NCBI GenBank assembly: GCA_045535205.1
Contig: JAZSLF010000033.1
Location: 1-17,244 of the forward strand
DNA length: 17,244 nucleotides
Direction of reading: 5' to 3'
Source: RUG14199 sp045535205
GTDB lineage: Bacteria > Bacillota > Clostridia > Oscillospirales > CAG-272
Both the position numbers and the translations under genes were made by a program. The notes below the pieces were generated by a model. The model saw nothing but the letters and a program-made list of their open reading frames with translations, made no database searches and was not told where the DNA came from. Each line of letters opens with the position of its first letter. Within the stretch, counting starts at the first letter, position 1. This document shows, piece by piece, positions 7,101 to 14,018 of the stretch.

Positions 7101-8549
7101 ATACGGGAAACGAAGCCTCCCGATGATACGGACTACGGATTTTCAAACGGTATTATTTGTCTTACCTTCGATAAAAGCGGTACGGCAGATTATAACGTAG
7201 AGATAGTAGACGAAGGTTCAGGGGTGTCGCCCGGCTTTATCGTTCACGGCTTCAGAATAGATGCCGAAACACAGAAAGCGTATATAGTGGCGACAAATGC
7301 TCCGAAATGGGTAAATGAGACTACGACGGTTCAGGTGATGAAGGAATGGAAGGATTCACTTGATCACAGCGGAGATTCCGTAACGGTGTATCTCACGGTG
7401 ACTGAGCCGGACGGAATAGTCAGAAGACTTCAGGAGCTTGTGCTGAGTAAAGAAAACGATTGGACGGGTAAATGGGAAAATCTTCCCAAATATGCCGAAG
7501 ACGGCGTTACTCCGATCAGGTACGGTGTTGAAGAATCCTATGTGTCCGGTTATTACAGTACGGTCGAGCAGGAGGCGGACGAGTTCCTGATAGTTCGAAC
7601 AGAGTGGCGGAGTGAGGCGTCATTCGTTGACGGAAAAGAATATATATTAAAGAGGGCAGACGGACTGGCTCTTTCTACCCAGCGTTCCGCAGAGGATACA
7701 GGCTTTATGTGGGTAACGGAGGAAAACGCAAGAGCCTCACCGCTGGCACTTTGGACTGCTTCGGTAAAAGGAAATACAGTGCGCTTTACCAACCGGGCAG
7801 GACAAACTCTGACGTTCTATTACGGAAACGGAAATCCGACAGACTTCTTCGCATATAATAGACATCTTGAGGATAACGACAGAAAACAGTATCTGACGTA
7901 CAACAGTGTATCAGACGGTATCATACTCCAATACGGCAATTATTATTTGGGCTCATCTCTTAACAGTTCTCAGAAATTTGAGACCGTTACGGACAGAGCG
8001 AGGGCACTTAGAATTACGCCGTACACAGAGGTCCGAATAACCTTAAGCTACCCCATAGAAGATCAGGGCTTTTTGGTAACCAATACGCCCCTTGAAAAAG
8101 AGACCGCCGTTACGGTTCTCAAAGAGTGGGTCATTCCGCCCGATATGAACTCAGGGGTGTATGAACAGGAGCAGATAACGGTACGGTTGTATGCAAACGG
8201 TACGGACACAGGCAGAAGCATCACTCTGAATTTGAAAAACGGCTGGCAAGGGGTATTCCGAGGTCTGCCGTATGAGGATGCCGACGGTACTGTGATAATA
8301 TATACAGTAAAAGAAGTACATACCGGTAATAAGTGGAGCGTTAAGTACGGCGATATTATCGCTACGGGCAGTTCTCCCCCCAATTATTCGGTAACTGTGA
8401 CCAATACCTACCGTACAGGCGGTCCGCTTCTTCCCACAACAGGTTCGTCGGCAAGAATTATGTATATGTTATGCGGCACAGGCATCATGCTTGGCTCATT
8501 AATATATGGAATTCGCTTCAGGCGTAAACGTGAAAGGAGGGAGAGATAG
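4173..8549 (+). CDS. Large LPTTG-anchored tip/ancillary pilus adhesin
   Basis: This 1458-residue protein starts at GTG 7 nt after AAAGGAGG. In order it has: a membrane segment (about 22-46, a signal peptide or anchor); three Cys/His repeats (54-104); a CHAP/NlpC-like domain (130-300) with Ser178 in place of the usual Cys; a beta-rich ligand-binding-like region (322-480); an InlB-type B-repeat (about 500-540); a PA14/fibro-slime-like domain (about 680-905, with FRFTGDDDVWIFVDDKLILD); a SpaA/CnaB-like domain (905-1045); a CnaB domain starting at 1051 and apparently interrupted by an insert; and a final CnaB domain (1311-1413, candidate isopeptide Lys1317, Glu1381, Asn1411). It ends with LPTTG (1420-1424), a hydrophobic helix and an Arg/Lys-rich tail. 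This is the layout of a sortase-linked tip adhesin. The signal peptidase gene precedes it and the shaft pilin follows. The ligand is unknown. Confidence 0.88.
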   Translation: MPEQLNEYLHTKRQDEQMKHGFWSIAAFLSLIVVFCVFWHLKITGITMAGEAFCGNAEHAHTEECFESLLICTSEEDETHIHTEMCYELTHTCSLEEHIHIESCYSDITADLETEDDWEASFAGIERGSSTAENIVLAAQSQLGCGESTINFKVGEDGVRRGITRYGQWYGNPYGDWSAMFASFCLYYAGVEDVPTNAGAESMRLAWEEQGLYIPSQEYSPKIANLVFLSKPVDNTDSYEDEAAQQYAEGSITANAVAIITAVTEDKMTVIEGDVDGFVAKVTYDIDSNVILGYGLVPEVSEYAPLVEAPDNTVPIAASANFNTSMLTSSDRFVLYTLQDGKYYAIDGTGNAVQIYVDDDGKIRADIENPDLLMWTFSRYNNNSTAIQNVGNGRYLHPYYNSASDNGVTTPGRWGTTVSASGDGVVLSHSAYVGFDKNNESFVMTRTSGQNVRFSIGRSSSCTVWFDGTCGGIMSLGGSDDLSYTAYTDSTLTLPTEWRSPVKYEYVLKGWYDITNNKYYAPGDKVIVTGNTVFYADWKAASYDVGRFNSQTTQTVSTNSFIKTRIFDYGVLLNVLSERVSVSADSSGHSETWQLLTSGNNLYNGNETLNFIFRDWDRGNEDISYPRDHNDINNPTEAGTVYPGLYTETIRDLLFDPEVQLPGKEYIGEADHLFQLCEDRSHNHFGYYYYNSERNAASYNQTDQRFYIYDYLECTRDSYNSGDEGKYSDFLPFNSPYANTNGKTPTQYTYNGIEGEYTDTTHYMYDSRYNDNDNTTNNIGTNFWFGMSIEISFYLPNTPGTHTAGGEYGNKDVYGEDMHFRFTGDDDVWIFVDDKLILDLGGLHGRETGDINFSTGEVTVNGVVNAEHSAALKSVQSGEHVLTMYYLERGSSMSNCAIYFNLAPRFYFSIQKEDVLTREVLNGAEFSVFTNRECTVPAELWRNKEAHDNKEPSTNVFTVKDGVAEMWGMGAGNVYYIRETKPPDDTDYGFSNGIICLTFDKSGTADYNVEIVDEGSGVSPGFIVHGFRIDAETQKAYIVATNAPKWVNETTTVQVMKEWKDSLDHSGDSVTVYLTVTEPDGIVRRLQELVLSKENDWTGKWENLPKYAEDGVTPIRYGVEESYVSGYYSTVEQEADEFLIVRTEWRSEASFVDGKEYILKRADGLALSTQRSAEDTGFMWVTEENARASPLALWTASVKGNTVRFTNRAGQTLTFYYGNGNPTDFFAYNRHLEDNDRKQYLTYNSVSDGIILQYGNYYLGSSLNSSQKFETVTDRARALRITPYTEVRITLSYPIEDQGFLVTNTPLEKETAVTVLKEWVIPPDMNSGVYEQEQITVRLYANGTDTGRSITLNLKNGWQGVFRGLPYEDADGTVIIYTVKEVHTGNKWSVKYGDIIATGSSPPNYSVTVTNTYRTGGPLLPTTGSSARIMYMLCGTGIMLGSLIYGIRFRRKRERRER

Positions 8550-8578
8550 CCTTCATTTCGGTCGTTACGCAGAAGCGT

Positions 8579-8624
8579 TAAAAACAAAATAAAAAACAAA
8601 ATAAAAAACAAAAAACAAAATTAA
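8579..8624 (+). repeat. A-rich tandem repeats in the pilin 5' leader
   Basis: Several imperfect copies of AAAAAACAAAAT lie between the adhesin stop and the GAGGATC ribosome site of the backbone pilin. They may form an unstructured translation-enhancing leader. Copy number could vary by slippage. Confidence 0.6.
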
Positions 8625-8641
8625 AAGAAAGAGGATCTAAC

Positions 8642-10150
8642 ATGAAAAGAATTATTTCGATCGCATTATCCGTTTTGTTCATTTTAACAATGACCGTCTC
8701 TGTTTTTGCAGCAGGCGAAGGTTCCATCACCATCAACGGCATCAGTGAAGACACAACGTACGAGATCTACCAGCTTTTAGACCTTGAAAGCTATGACAAA
8801 AATTCCGGTGCATATTCCTATAAAGTAAACAGCGCTTGGACAGAATATTTTGAAACAGACGAAGCAAAAGCATACATCACCATTGATGAAGCAGGCTACG
8901 TAACTTGGGTTGCAGGTGAGGCTGACAGCGTTGTTGCCGCTTTTGCTCAGAAAGCTCTTGCTTATGCAAAAGCAAACGGCATCGACCCCGTTAAGTCTTC
9001 CGACGTTGAAGGCGATATGGAAAAAGACGGAACGATCGGTAAGTTTACAGGTCTTGATCTCGGCTGGTATCTTGTTGATTCCTCTGCAGGTGCACTTTGC
9101 GGTCTGACAACAACTGACCCCAACGCATCCGTAAACGCAAAGAACCATGTTCCCACCATCGACAAGCAGGTACAGGAAGACCTTACAGGTATGTGGGGTG
9201 ACACAAATACAGCAGACATCGGTCAGATCGTAAACTTTATGACAATTATCCACGTAGCTGCAGGTGCTGAAAATTATGTGCTGCACGATATTATGTCTGA
9301 AAACTTCAATTTTGAACAAAACACAGACGAACAGAGAGGCGTTACAGAGATCAAGCTTGTAAACAGTCTCGGCGTAGAATCCATACTTGTTCCCGGTACT
9401 GACTATACTGTAGAGATTTCCGCTCTTGATGATGACTGTACTTTTGAAGTTGTATTTACTGACAGCTTTATCGAGTCTCTTAAAGCAAACGACCGTATCT
9501 TAGTTTATTACAATGCAATGCTCAACCGTTATGCTGAAGTAGGTACAACAGAAGGCAACCCCAACGAAGCATATCTTGAATACGGTGAAGATCACTTCAC
9601 AACTCACGACAAAACAAATACATATACTTTCTCAGTAGATATCATCAAGACAGATTCCTCCAACAAGCTTATTGACGGTGCTGAATTCCGCATTTATGAT
9701 GCAGCTACAGGCGGAAATGAGATCAAGGTCGTTCCTTTAATGGAAGCAGACGATGAAACTCCCGTTCTTGATGCAAACGGAAATCAGATCTACCGCCGTG
9801 CAAGATCTGACGAAGACGGTGTATCCATAAAGGTTGTAGACGGTAAGGTTACAGTTATCGGCTTTGACAACGGCGTATACTATCTTGAAGAAACAGTTGC
9901 TCCTTCCGGTTACAACAAGCTTACAGCGCGTAAAGAATTTACTATTGCAGACGCCAACCTTGACTCCATATTCAATGACGGAATTTATTCCACCGGTTCA
10001 GGTGTTCACGTTGTAAACAAGACAGGTTCCATGCTTCCCGAAACAGGTGCAGGCGGAACAGCCATCTTTGTAATTGCAGGTCTCGTTGTAGCACTCGGTG
10101 CAGGTGTTCTCCTCGTAACAAAGAAGAGAATGTCCATGATCAAGGACTGA
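8642..10150 (+). CDS. Major (backbone) LPETG pilin, SpaA type
   Basis: This 502-residue protein has a clean signal peptide (MKRIISIALS... with cleavage near VFA-A, residues 22-24). It has an N-terminal domain ending in VNAKN (164-168), which resembles the pilin motif, so Lys167 is the likely nucleophile joining subunits. A middle CnaB-like domain spans about 172-325. A C-terminal CnaB domain spans 330-460, with candidate isopeptide Lys336 (SVDIIKTD), E-box Glu417 (YYLEETVAPSGY) and Asn459. LPETG (465-469), a hydrophobic helix and a basic tail finish the sorting signal. These are the features of a sortase C-polymerised shaft subunit. The ribosome site is GAGGATC before 8642. It lies between the tip adhesin and the sortase, with a strong hairpin after it. 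Confidence 0.95.
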   Translation: MKRIISIALSVLFILTMTVSVFAAGEGSITINGISEDTTYEIYQLLDLESYDKNSGAYSYKVNSAWTEYFETDEAKAYITIDEAGYVTWVAGEADSVVAAFAQKALAYAKANGIDPVKSSDVEGDMEKDGTIGKFTGLDLGWYLVDSSAGALCGLTTTDPNASVNAKNHVPTIDKQVQEDLTGMWGDTNTADIGQIVNFMTIIHVAAGAENYVLHDIMSENFNFEQNTDEQRGVTEIKLVNSLGVESILVPGTDYTVEISALDDDCTFEVVFTDSFIESLKANDRILVYYNAMLNRYAEVGTTEGNPNEAYLEYGEDHFTTHDKTNTYTFSVDIIKTDSSNKLIDGAEFRIYDAATGGNEIKVVPLMEADDETPVLDANGNQIYRRARSDEDGVSIKVVDGKVTVIGFDNGVYYLEETVAPSGYNKLTARKEFTIADANLDSIFNDGIYSTGSGVHVVNKTGSMLPETGAGGTAIFVIAGLVVALGAGVLLVTKKRMSMIKD

Positions 10151-10180
10151 GTTTTTTAAAAAACTTATTTAAGCGACAAG

Positions 10181-10212
10181 ATGTCGGGAGCAGTATTTAC
10201 TGCTCCCGACAT
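10181..10212 (+). promoter_or_regulatory. Perfect hairpin between pilin and sortase genes
   Basis: ATGTCGGGAGCAGTA (10181-10195) is exactly complementary to TACTGCTCCCGACAT (10198-10212), leaving a tiny loop. No T run follows (ATAAAACAAC), so it is not a standard terminator. It is more likely to stabilise the pilin mRNA 3' end or reduce sortase expression relative to the shaft pilin. Confidence 0.7.
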
Positions 10213-10235
10213 AAAACAACAGTAGGGAGAAGCCC

Positions 10236-11060
10236 ATGAAAAACAAAAAAGTAACAATAATATTATTAATATCTTTTTTCATAGGCTTGTCCGTGCTGTT
10301 GTATCCGACAGTCAGCAGCTTCTGGAATTCAAGAACCCAGAGTAAAGCGATTGTAGACTATGAAAAAATGCTTTCATCTTATGAAAAAGAAGATTTTACA
10401 GAAATATTTGATGCCGCCCGTCAGTACAATGAAAATTTGTTAAAGCTTGATTTTCCCTTGCATGACTTTGCCGCTGTTGAAAATGAATACTATAAAACTC
10501 TTGATATAAGCGGAACGGGAATGATGGGATATATTACCATTCCAAAAATAAACCAGGAGCTTCCCGTATATCACGGCACGTCAGATTCAGTTCTCAGCGT
10601 TGCGGCAGGACATTTGCAGGGAAGCAGTCTTCCTGTGGGAGGCGAGAATACCCATTGTGTCGTGTCGGCACACAGGGGACTTCCGACAGCGGTGCTCTTC
10701 ACCTATCTTGACAGAATGGAGATAGGCGACACCTTTTATTTTACCATACTTGACAGAAAGATCACCTACGAGGTGGATCAGATACGTATAGTAGAGCCTG
10801 ACGATACAGAGCTTATACAGATAGAACAGGGGAAGGATTACTGTACGCTTCTGACCTGCACGCCCTACGGTATAAATACACAGCGTCTCCTTGTGAGAGG
10901 ACACCAGGTGGACGATACTCAGAAAAGAAATATATATGTCGCAAACGAGGCCTTTCGTGTCGATGCACTTATAGTTATGCCCTTCGTTGCGTTGCCTATC
11001 ATTCTTGTGCTTCTCATTGTGGTTATGTTCAAACCAATAAAAAAGGAGTCTCTTGAATAG
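10236..11060 (+). CDS. Class C (pilin-polymerising) sortase
   Basis: This 274-residue membrane transpeptidase has an N-terminal membrane helix (about 7-25), an extracellular catalytic barrel and a C-terminal membrane helix (about 243-266), the two-helix layout of class C. His146 lies in CVVSAHRGLPTA. The nucleophile Cys208 lies in TLLTCTPYG, matching TLxTC. Arg217, nine residues after the Cys, is in NTQRLLVRG. It cleaves LPXTG signals and joins the released Thr to the pilin-motif Lys of the next subunit. The usual lid motif DP(F/W) is not evident; the corresponding region reads LKLDFPLHDF (about 69-78). The ribosome site is AGGGAG before 10236. It closes the pilus operon. No housekeeping sortase is in the window. 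Confidence 0.95.
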   Translation: MKNKKVTIILLISFFIGLSVLLYPTVSSFWNSRTQSKAIVDYEKMLSSYEKEDFTEIFDAARQYNENLLKLDFPLHDFAAVENEYYKTLDISGTGMMGYITIPKINQELPVYHGTSDSVLSVAAGHLQGSSLPVGGENTHCVVSAHRGLPTAVLFTYLDRMEIGDTFYFTILDRKITYEVDQIRIVEPDDTELIQIEQGKDYCTLLTCTPYGINTQRLLVRGHQVDDTQKRNIYVANEAFRVDALIVMPFVALPIILVLLIVVMFKPIKKESLE

Positions 11061-11084
11061 CAGTTGCAAATAAGCTCTGAATGC

Positions 11085-11113
11085 TTGAAAACTTTATGCG
11101 TTAGTGCTAAAAT
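11085..11113 (+). promoter_or_regulatory. Promoter of the nucleoside hydrolase gene
   Basis: TTGAAA (11085-11090), a 17-nt spacer and TAAAAT (11108-11113) form a near-consensus vegetative promoter about 30 nt before the ATG. The gene is therefore probably transcribed independently of the pilus operon. Confidence 0.7.
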
Positions 11114-11142
11114 ATTTATATAAAAATGAAACGGAGAATTTT

Positions 11143-12063
11143 ATGACGACCGAACAGTATTTTATAAATCTTTCTCCTCCTGCGGGAATGTGCGACGTTA
11201 TTCTCGATACCGATGCCTATAACGAGATTGACGATCAGTTTGCCATCGGCTTCATGCTGAAGAATAAGGAAAAATTCAACGTAAAGGGAATTTGTGCCGC
11301 ACCCTTCAGAAATGAAAAATCCGTCTCAGCTGCAGACGGAATGGAAAAAAGCTATCATGAGATACTGAAGCTTCTTGATCTTATGGAAATGGAAGAAATG
11401 AAGGAGAAGGTCTACAGAGGCTCTAAGAAGTATCTTGACGATGAAAATACACCTGTTGAGTCTCAGGCTGCTGATTTTATTGCAACCCTTGCAAACGAAT
11501 ACTGTCCCGAAAAGCCCTTGTACATAGTTGCCATCGGAGCTATAACAAACGTAGCATCAGCTATACTTAAAAATCCCAACGTTAAGGAAAATTGTGTTGT
11601 GGTATGGCTTGGAGGACACGCAAAGCACCTTCATTATGCTGCAAGGGAATTTAATATGTCACAGGATATTGCGGCGGCAAGACTTGTTTTTGGATGCGGT
11701 GTGCCGCTTGTTCAGCTGCCTTGCGCCTGTGTCGTTGAAAGCTTTGCAACAACGGGACCTGAGCTTAACTATTGGCTCAAGGGTAAGAATGCCCTGTGCG
11801 ATTATCTTGTGGAGAACACGGTGAAAGAAGCCGAGTCCTATGCAAAAGGAAAGCCTTGGTCAAGACCTATATGGGATGTTACTGCGGTGGCATGGCTTTT
11901 AAATAAGGATGAATACTATATGCTTGAGATTTTGACACATAGCCCCATTCCGCAGTATGACGGCAGCTATTCCTTTGATGAACACAGACATTTTATAAAG
12001 TACGTTTACTATATCAACAGAGACAGACTTTTTGAAGAACTGTTCAGAGTTCTCAGCTTGTAA
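11143..12063 (+). CDS. Nucleoside hydrolase (IUNH family)
   Basis: This 306-residue protein starts at ATG 11143 after ACGGAGAATTTT; an upstream in-frame ATG at 11104 overlaps the promoter. The N-terminus contains DVILDTDAYNEIDDQFAI (18-35), the family's calcium- and ribose-binding Asp cluster in the longer DTDxxNExDD form. Further matches are YIVAIGAITNVASAI (about 127-141), VVWLGG and, near the C-terminus, WDVTAVAWLL, whose Asp is the last metal-site residue. Family members hydrolyse ribonucleosides to base and ribose for nucleoside salvage in the cytoplasm, using an activated water on calcium. Substrate preference cannot be told. It lies after the pilus operon but has its own promoter and terminator, so no pilus function is implied. 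Confidence 0.93.
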   Translation: MTTEQYFINLSPPAGMCDVILDTDAYNEIDDQFAIGFMLKNKEKFNVKGICAAPFRNEKSVSAADGMEKSYHEILKLLDLMEMEEMKEKVYRGSKKYLDDENTPVESQAADFIATLANEYCPEKPLYIVAIGAITNVASAILKNPNVKENCVVVWLGGHAKHLHYAAREFNMSQDIAAARLVFGCGVPLVQLPCACVVESFATTGPELNYWLKGKNALCDYLVENTVKEAESYAKGKPWSRPIWDVTAVAWLLNKDEYYMLEILTHSPIPQYDGSYSFDEHRHFIKYVYYINRDRLFEELFRVLSL

Positions 12064-12076
12064 TTATAAAGATAAG

Positions 12077-12108
12077 AAAAGGGAAGGCTTTTTGCTTTCC
12101 TTTTTTTT
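12077..12108 (+). terminator. Intrinsic terminator of the nucleoside hydrolase gene
   Basis: GGAAGGC (12082-12088), a TTTTT loop and GCTTTCC (12094-12100) form a stem with one mismatch. It can be extended by flanking A/T pairs and is followed directly by eight T residues. It starts 13 nt after the stop codon. Confidence 0.9.
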
Positions 12109-12114
12109 AAAAGA

Positions 12115-12327
12115 TCATGTTTTCGTTATATCCGAAATTGAAAAGCTCATTTGTCTTGTGCATTTGCCCGATGCGTTCGCTTCATTCCAGATACGTCCCA
12201 TCTTTTCGGGGGAGCTTCTGCCTGCTTTCGTTTTATCTTTGAAAAGATCGCAAAAAATATCGGAAAGTATAATTCCTCTTTTGATAATATCGGTACCATT
12301 TTTACTTTTAATATAATAATACATCAT
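12115..12327 (-). CDS. Small SOS-box-controlled hypothetical protein
   Basis: A 70-codon frame starts at ATG 12327 (or the adjacent ATG at 12324), 5-8 nt after GGGGG. The product begins MMYYYIKSKNGTDIIKRG and ends SISDITKT. It has two Cys, many Lys/Arg, and no membrane segment or signal peptide. I do not recognise a family. It could be the remnant of a longer gene. The reason to believe it is expressed is the promoter: a consensus TTGACA/TAAAAT pair with 17-nt spacing and a LexA box over the start point. Known SOS genes of similar size include cell-division inhibitors, but this protein lacks the membrane helix and LysM pattern of YneA. The gene ends about 50 nt from the nucleoside hydrolase stop, in convergent orientation. 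Confidence 0.55.
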   Translation of the reverse strand: MMYYYIKSKNGTDIIKRGIILSDIFCDLFKDKTKAGRSSPEKMGRIWNEANASGKCTRQMSFSISDITKT

Positions 12328-12354
12328 ATTTTCCCCCACAACACAACAAGACAT

Positions 12355-12401
12355 AAACAAATGTTCGTTTATATTTTAATATATCACGGCAGTATTGTCA
12401 A
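12355..12401 (-). promoter_or_regulatory. Consensus promoter with LexA (SOS) box
   Basis: On the minus strand, TTGACA (12401-12396), 17 nt and TAAAAT (12378-12373) form an almost perfect promoter. AAACGAACATTTGTTT follows 2 nt later (12370-12355), covering the start point. The 16-mer is identical to the box in the toxin promoter at 3193-3208, in inverted relative orientation. A LexA dimer here would block transcription until DNA damage. Confidence 0.78.
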
Positions 12402-12404
12402 CGA

Positions 12405-12434
12405 AAAAAGGACTTAAAATGTTAAGTCCTTTTT
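12405..12434 (-). terminator. Intrinsic terminator of sdaA
   Basis: AAAAAGGACTTAA (12405-12417) and TTAAGTCCTTTTT (12422-12434) form a 13-bp perfect stem with a 4-nt loop and terminal T residues in both directions. It ends sdaA transcripts a few bases past the stop codon and directly abuts the next promoter's -35 box. Confidence 0.88.
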
Positions 12435-12440
12435 ATATTA

Positions 12441-13643
12441 CTATTCGTGCGAATAAAGCTTCGCAAGTCCGCCTTCGGAAGTTTCTCTGTAAAGATGGGA
12501 CAGATCCTTTCCCGTCTGATACATGGTCTCAACGACCACGTCAAAGGAGACCTTGCGGCTTCCGTAAAGGAAGTTTGCAAGGCTGAGAGCATTGATGGCT
12601 CTCATGGCGGCAACGGCATTTCTTTCAATGCAGGGGATCTGAACAAGACCGCAAACAGGGTCGCAGGTGAGCCCCAAATGGTGCTCCATGGCAACCTCTG
12701 CCGCATATTCTATCTGGTCAATTCCCATTTCAAAAAGCTCACCCAGAGCGGCGGCAGCCATACTGCAGGCAGTACCAACCTCCGCCTGACAGCCGCACTC
12801 AGCACCGCTGACGGAAGCATTGGTCGCAACGATGTTTCCGATAAGACCCGCAACAGCAAGAGCTCTGATAATATCGTTGTCGGAAAAACCGTTTTTGTCT
12901 TTCATGTATTTAAGAACGGCAGGAACGATACCGCAAGACCCACAGGTCGGGGCAGTAACTATTACACCGCAGTCTGCATTCTGTTCGCTTACAGCAAAAG
13001 CATAAGCACACACAAGCCTGTTTTCCTTAGTCTGAGGACTCTCGTCAATGTGTTTTTGACCGAAAAGGAACTGAGCCTTTCTTTCAACATTGATGCCACC
13101 GGGCAGAGTTCCCGTCTTGATAAGACCCTCTCGTATGCTGTTGAGCATGGTATACCATACCGAAAGAAGAAAGGGCTTTATCTCCTCCCCTTCTTTTTCA
13201 AAAACAAAGTCTGAAAGACGAATGTTTCTTTCTTTGCACTCCTTTGCGATTTCACCGAAAGAGCTTTCCTCGTATACGTGTTTTACGGGAGCTTTTGTGT
13301 CATCGTCTGTGCGTATCTCGCCGCCGCCGATACTGTAAAAACGGCATCTTCCGATCTCTTCTCCGTTTTTATATGCTATGAAATCAAGTGTATTGGGGTG
13401 CTTTAAAGCTTCCGTTTCCGTGTCCCATACTATTTCACATTTTATAGTCGCAAGAGTCTCCGTTATGGCTCTGTCGGTTCCGTGACCTTTTCCCGTCTTT
13501 GCAAGAGAGCCGTAAAGAATAACCTTTATAAAATCAGCTTCGGTATTTTCGGTGATAAAACGTAATGCCGCAAAAGCAGGGCCCATAGTGTGTGAGCTTG
13601 AAGGGCCGTAGCCTATTTTAAAAATACTTCGAATGGATTTCAT
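12441..13643 (-). CDS. sdaA: L-serine ammonia-lyase, single-chain iron-sulfur type
   Basis: This 400-residue enzyme converts L-serine to pyruvate and ammonia with an oxygen-sensitive [4Fe-4S] cluster. The N-terminal (beta) domain has SIFKIGYGPSSSHTMGP (6-22), and the alpha domain has APTCGSCG (231-238) and GAECGCQAEVG (280-290). The candidate cluster ligands are Cys285, Cys327 and Cys338. Their spacing (42 and 11) equals that of the Legionella enzyme as I recall it. The last residue is Glu400, so the C-terminal Cys that enters the active site in that enzyme is absent. The start is the ATG at 13643 behind AAAGGCGG; an upstream TTG gives a less likely extension. It has its own promoter and terminator. 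It feeds pyruvate to the nearby pyruvate formate-lyase. Confidence 0.95.
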   Translation of the reverse strand: MKSIRSIFKIGYGPSSSHTMGPAFAALRFITENTEADFIKVILYGSLAKTGKGHGTDRAITETLATIKCEIVWDTETEALKHPNTLDFIAYKNGEEIGRCRFYSIGGGEIRTDDDTKAPVKHVYEESSFGEIAKECKERNIRLSDFVFEKEGEEIKPFLLSVWYTMLNSIREGLIKTGTLPGGINVERKAQFLFGQKHIDESPQTKENRLVCAYAFAVSEQNADCGVIVTAPTCGSCGIVPAVLKYMKDKNGFSDNDIIRALAVAGLIGNIVATNASVSGAECGCQAEVGTACSMAAAALGELFEMGIDQIEYAAEVAMEHHLGLTCDPVCGLVQIPCIERNAVAAMRAINALSLANFLYGSRKVSFDVVVETMYQTGKDLSHLYRETSEGGLAKLYSHE

Positions 13644-13677
13644 ATATCCGCCTTTCAAAGATGTTCTCTATATTTAT

Positions 13678-13706
13678 AGTTTACCATAATTCTATTGGAT
13701 TTTCAA
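13678..13706 (-). promoter_or_regulatory. Promoter of sdaA
   Basis: On the minus strand, TTGAAA (13706-13701) and TAAACT (13683-13678) are separated by 17 nt, about 35 nt before the ATG. Confidence 0.65.
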
Positions 13707-13807
13707 GCATATAAAAAATCCTCCCCGATATGTAGGGAAGGATATTCAAGAATGGTAACTTCATCATTATTACAAAATTATATAATAATATGCTCCTGTT
13801 CAAAAGT

Positions 13808-14016
13808 TTTGAGGGAGTTTGAGGGAACTTTTTCAAAAGTCCCCTCAAAAATATTCTATAAGGGGTCCTCAAGTTGCCGTAAGGCGACTTGGGGTTCTCG
13901 TTGTAAGGGGTCCTCAATAGCCTTCTCCAGCGGAGAAGGTGTCGCTGTAGCGACGGATGAGGAGAGCAAAGTCTGTAGAAAACAACATCAATTAATTTTA
14001 GCGACTTGGGGTTCTC
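13808..14016. repeat. Structured intergenic repeat element
   Basis: The gap between sdaA and pflA holds stacked hairpins and direct repeats. GAGGGAACTTT/AAAGTCCCCTC (about 13820-13846) forms one stem. CCTCAAGTTGCC/GGCGACTTGGGG (13867-13894) pairs over 12 bp with a GTAA loop. CCTTCTCC-AGC-GGAGAAGG (13921-13939) and GTCGCT-GT-AGCGAC (13941-13954) are perfect stems. AAGGGGTCCTCAA occurs twice, and GCGACTTGGGGTTCTC occurs at 13885-13900 and 14001-14016. This looks like a dispersed, miniature non-coding repeat of the type common in gut Clostridia. No convincing coding frame is present. Confidence 0.7.
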
Positions 14017-14018
14017 TT

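Noticed and set aside
12115..12327. YneA/SulA-type division inhibitor
   Set aside because: There is no membrane helix, LysM pattern or recognised similarity; only size and SOS control agree.
13681..13917. Open frame of 78 codons between sdaA and the repeat
   Set aside because: It runs through the sdaA promoter and the hairpin repeats, with no ribosome site and no recognisable product.
13808..14016. CRISPR-like array
   Set aside because: The repeats are few, unequally spaced and part of nested hairpins, and no cas genes are nearby.
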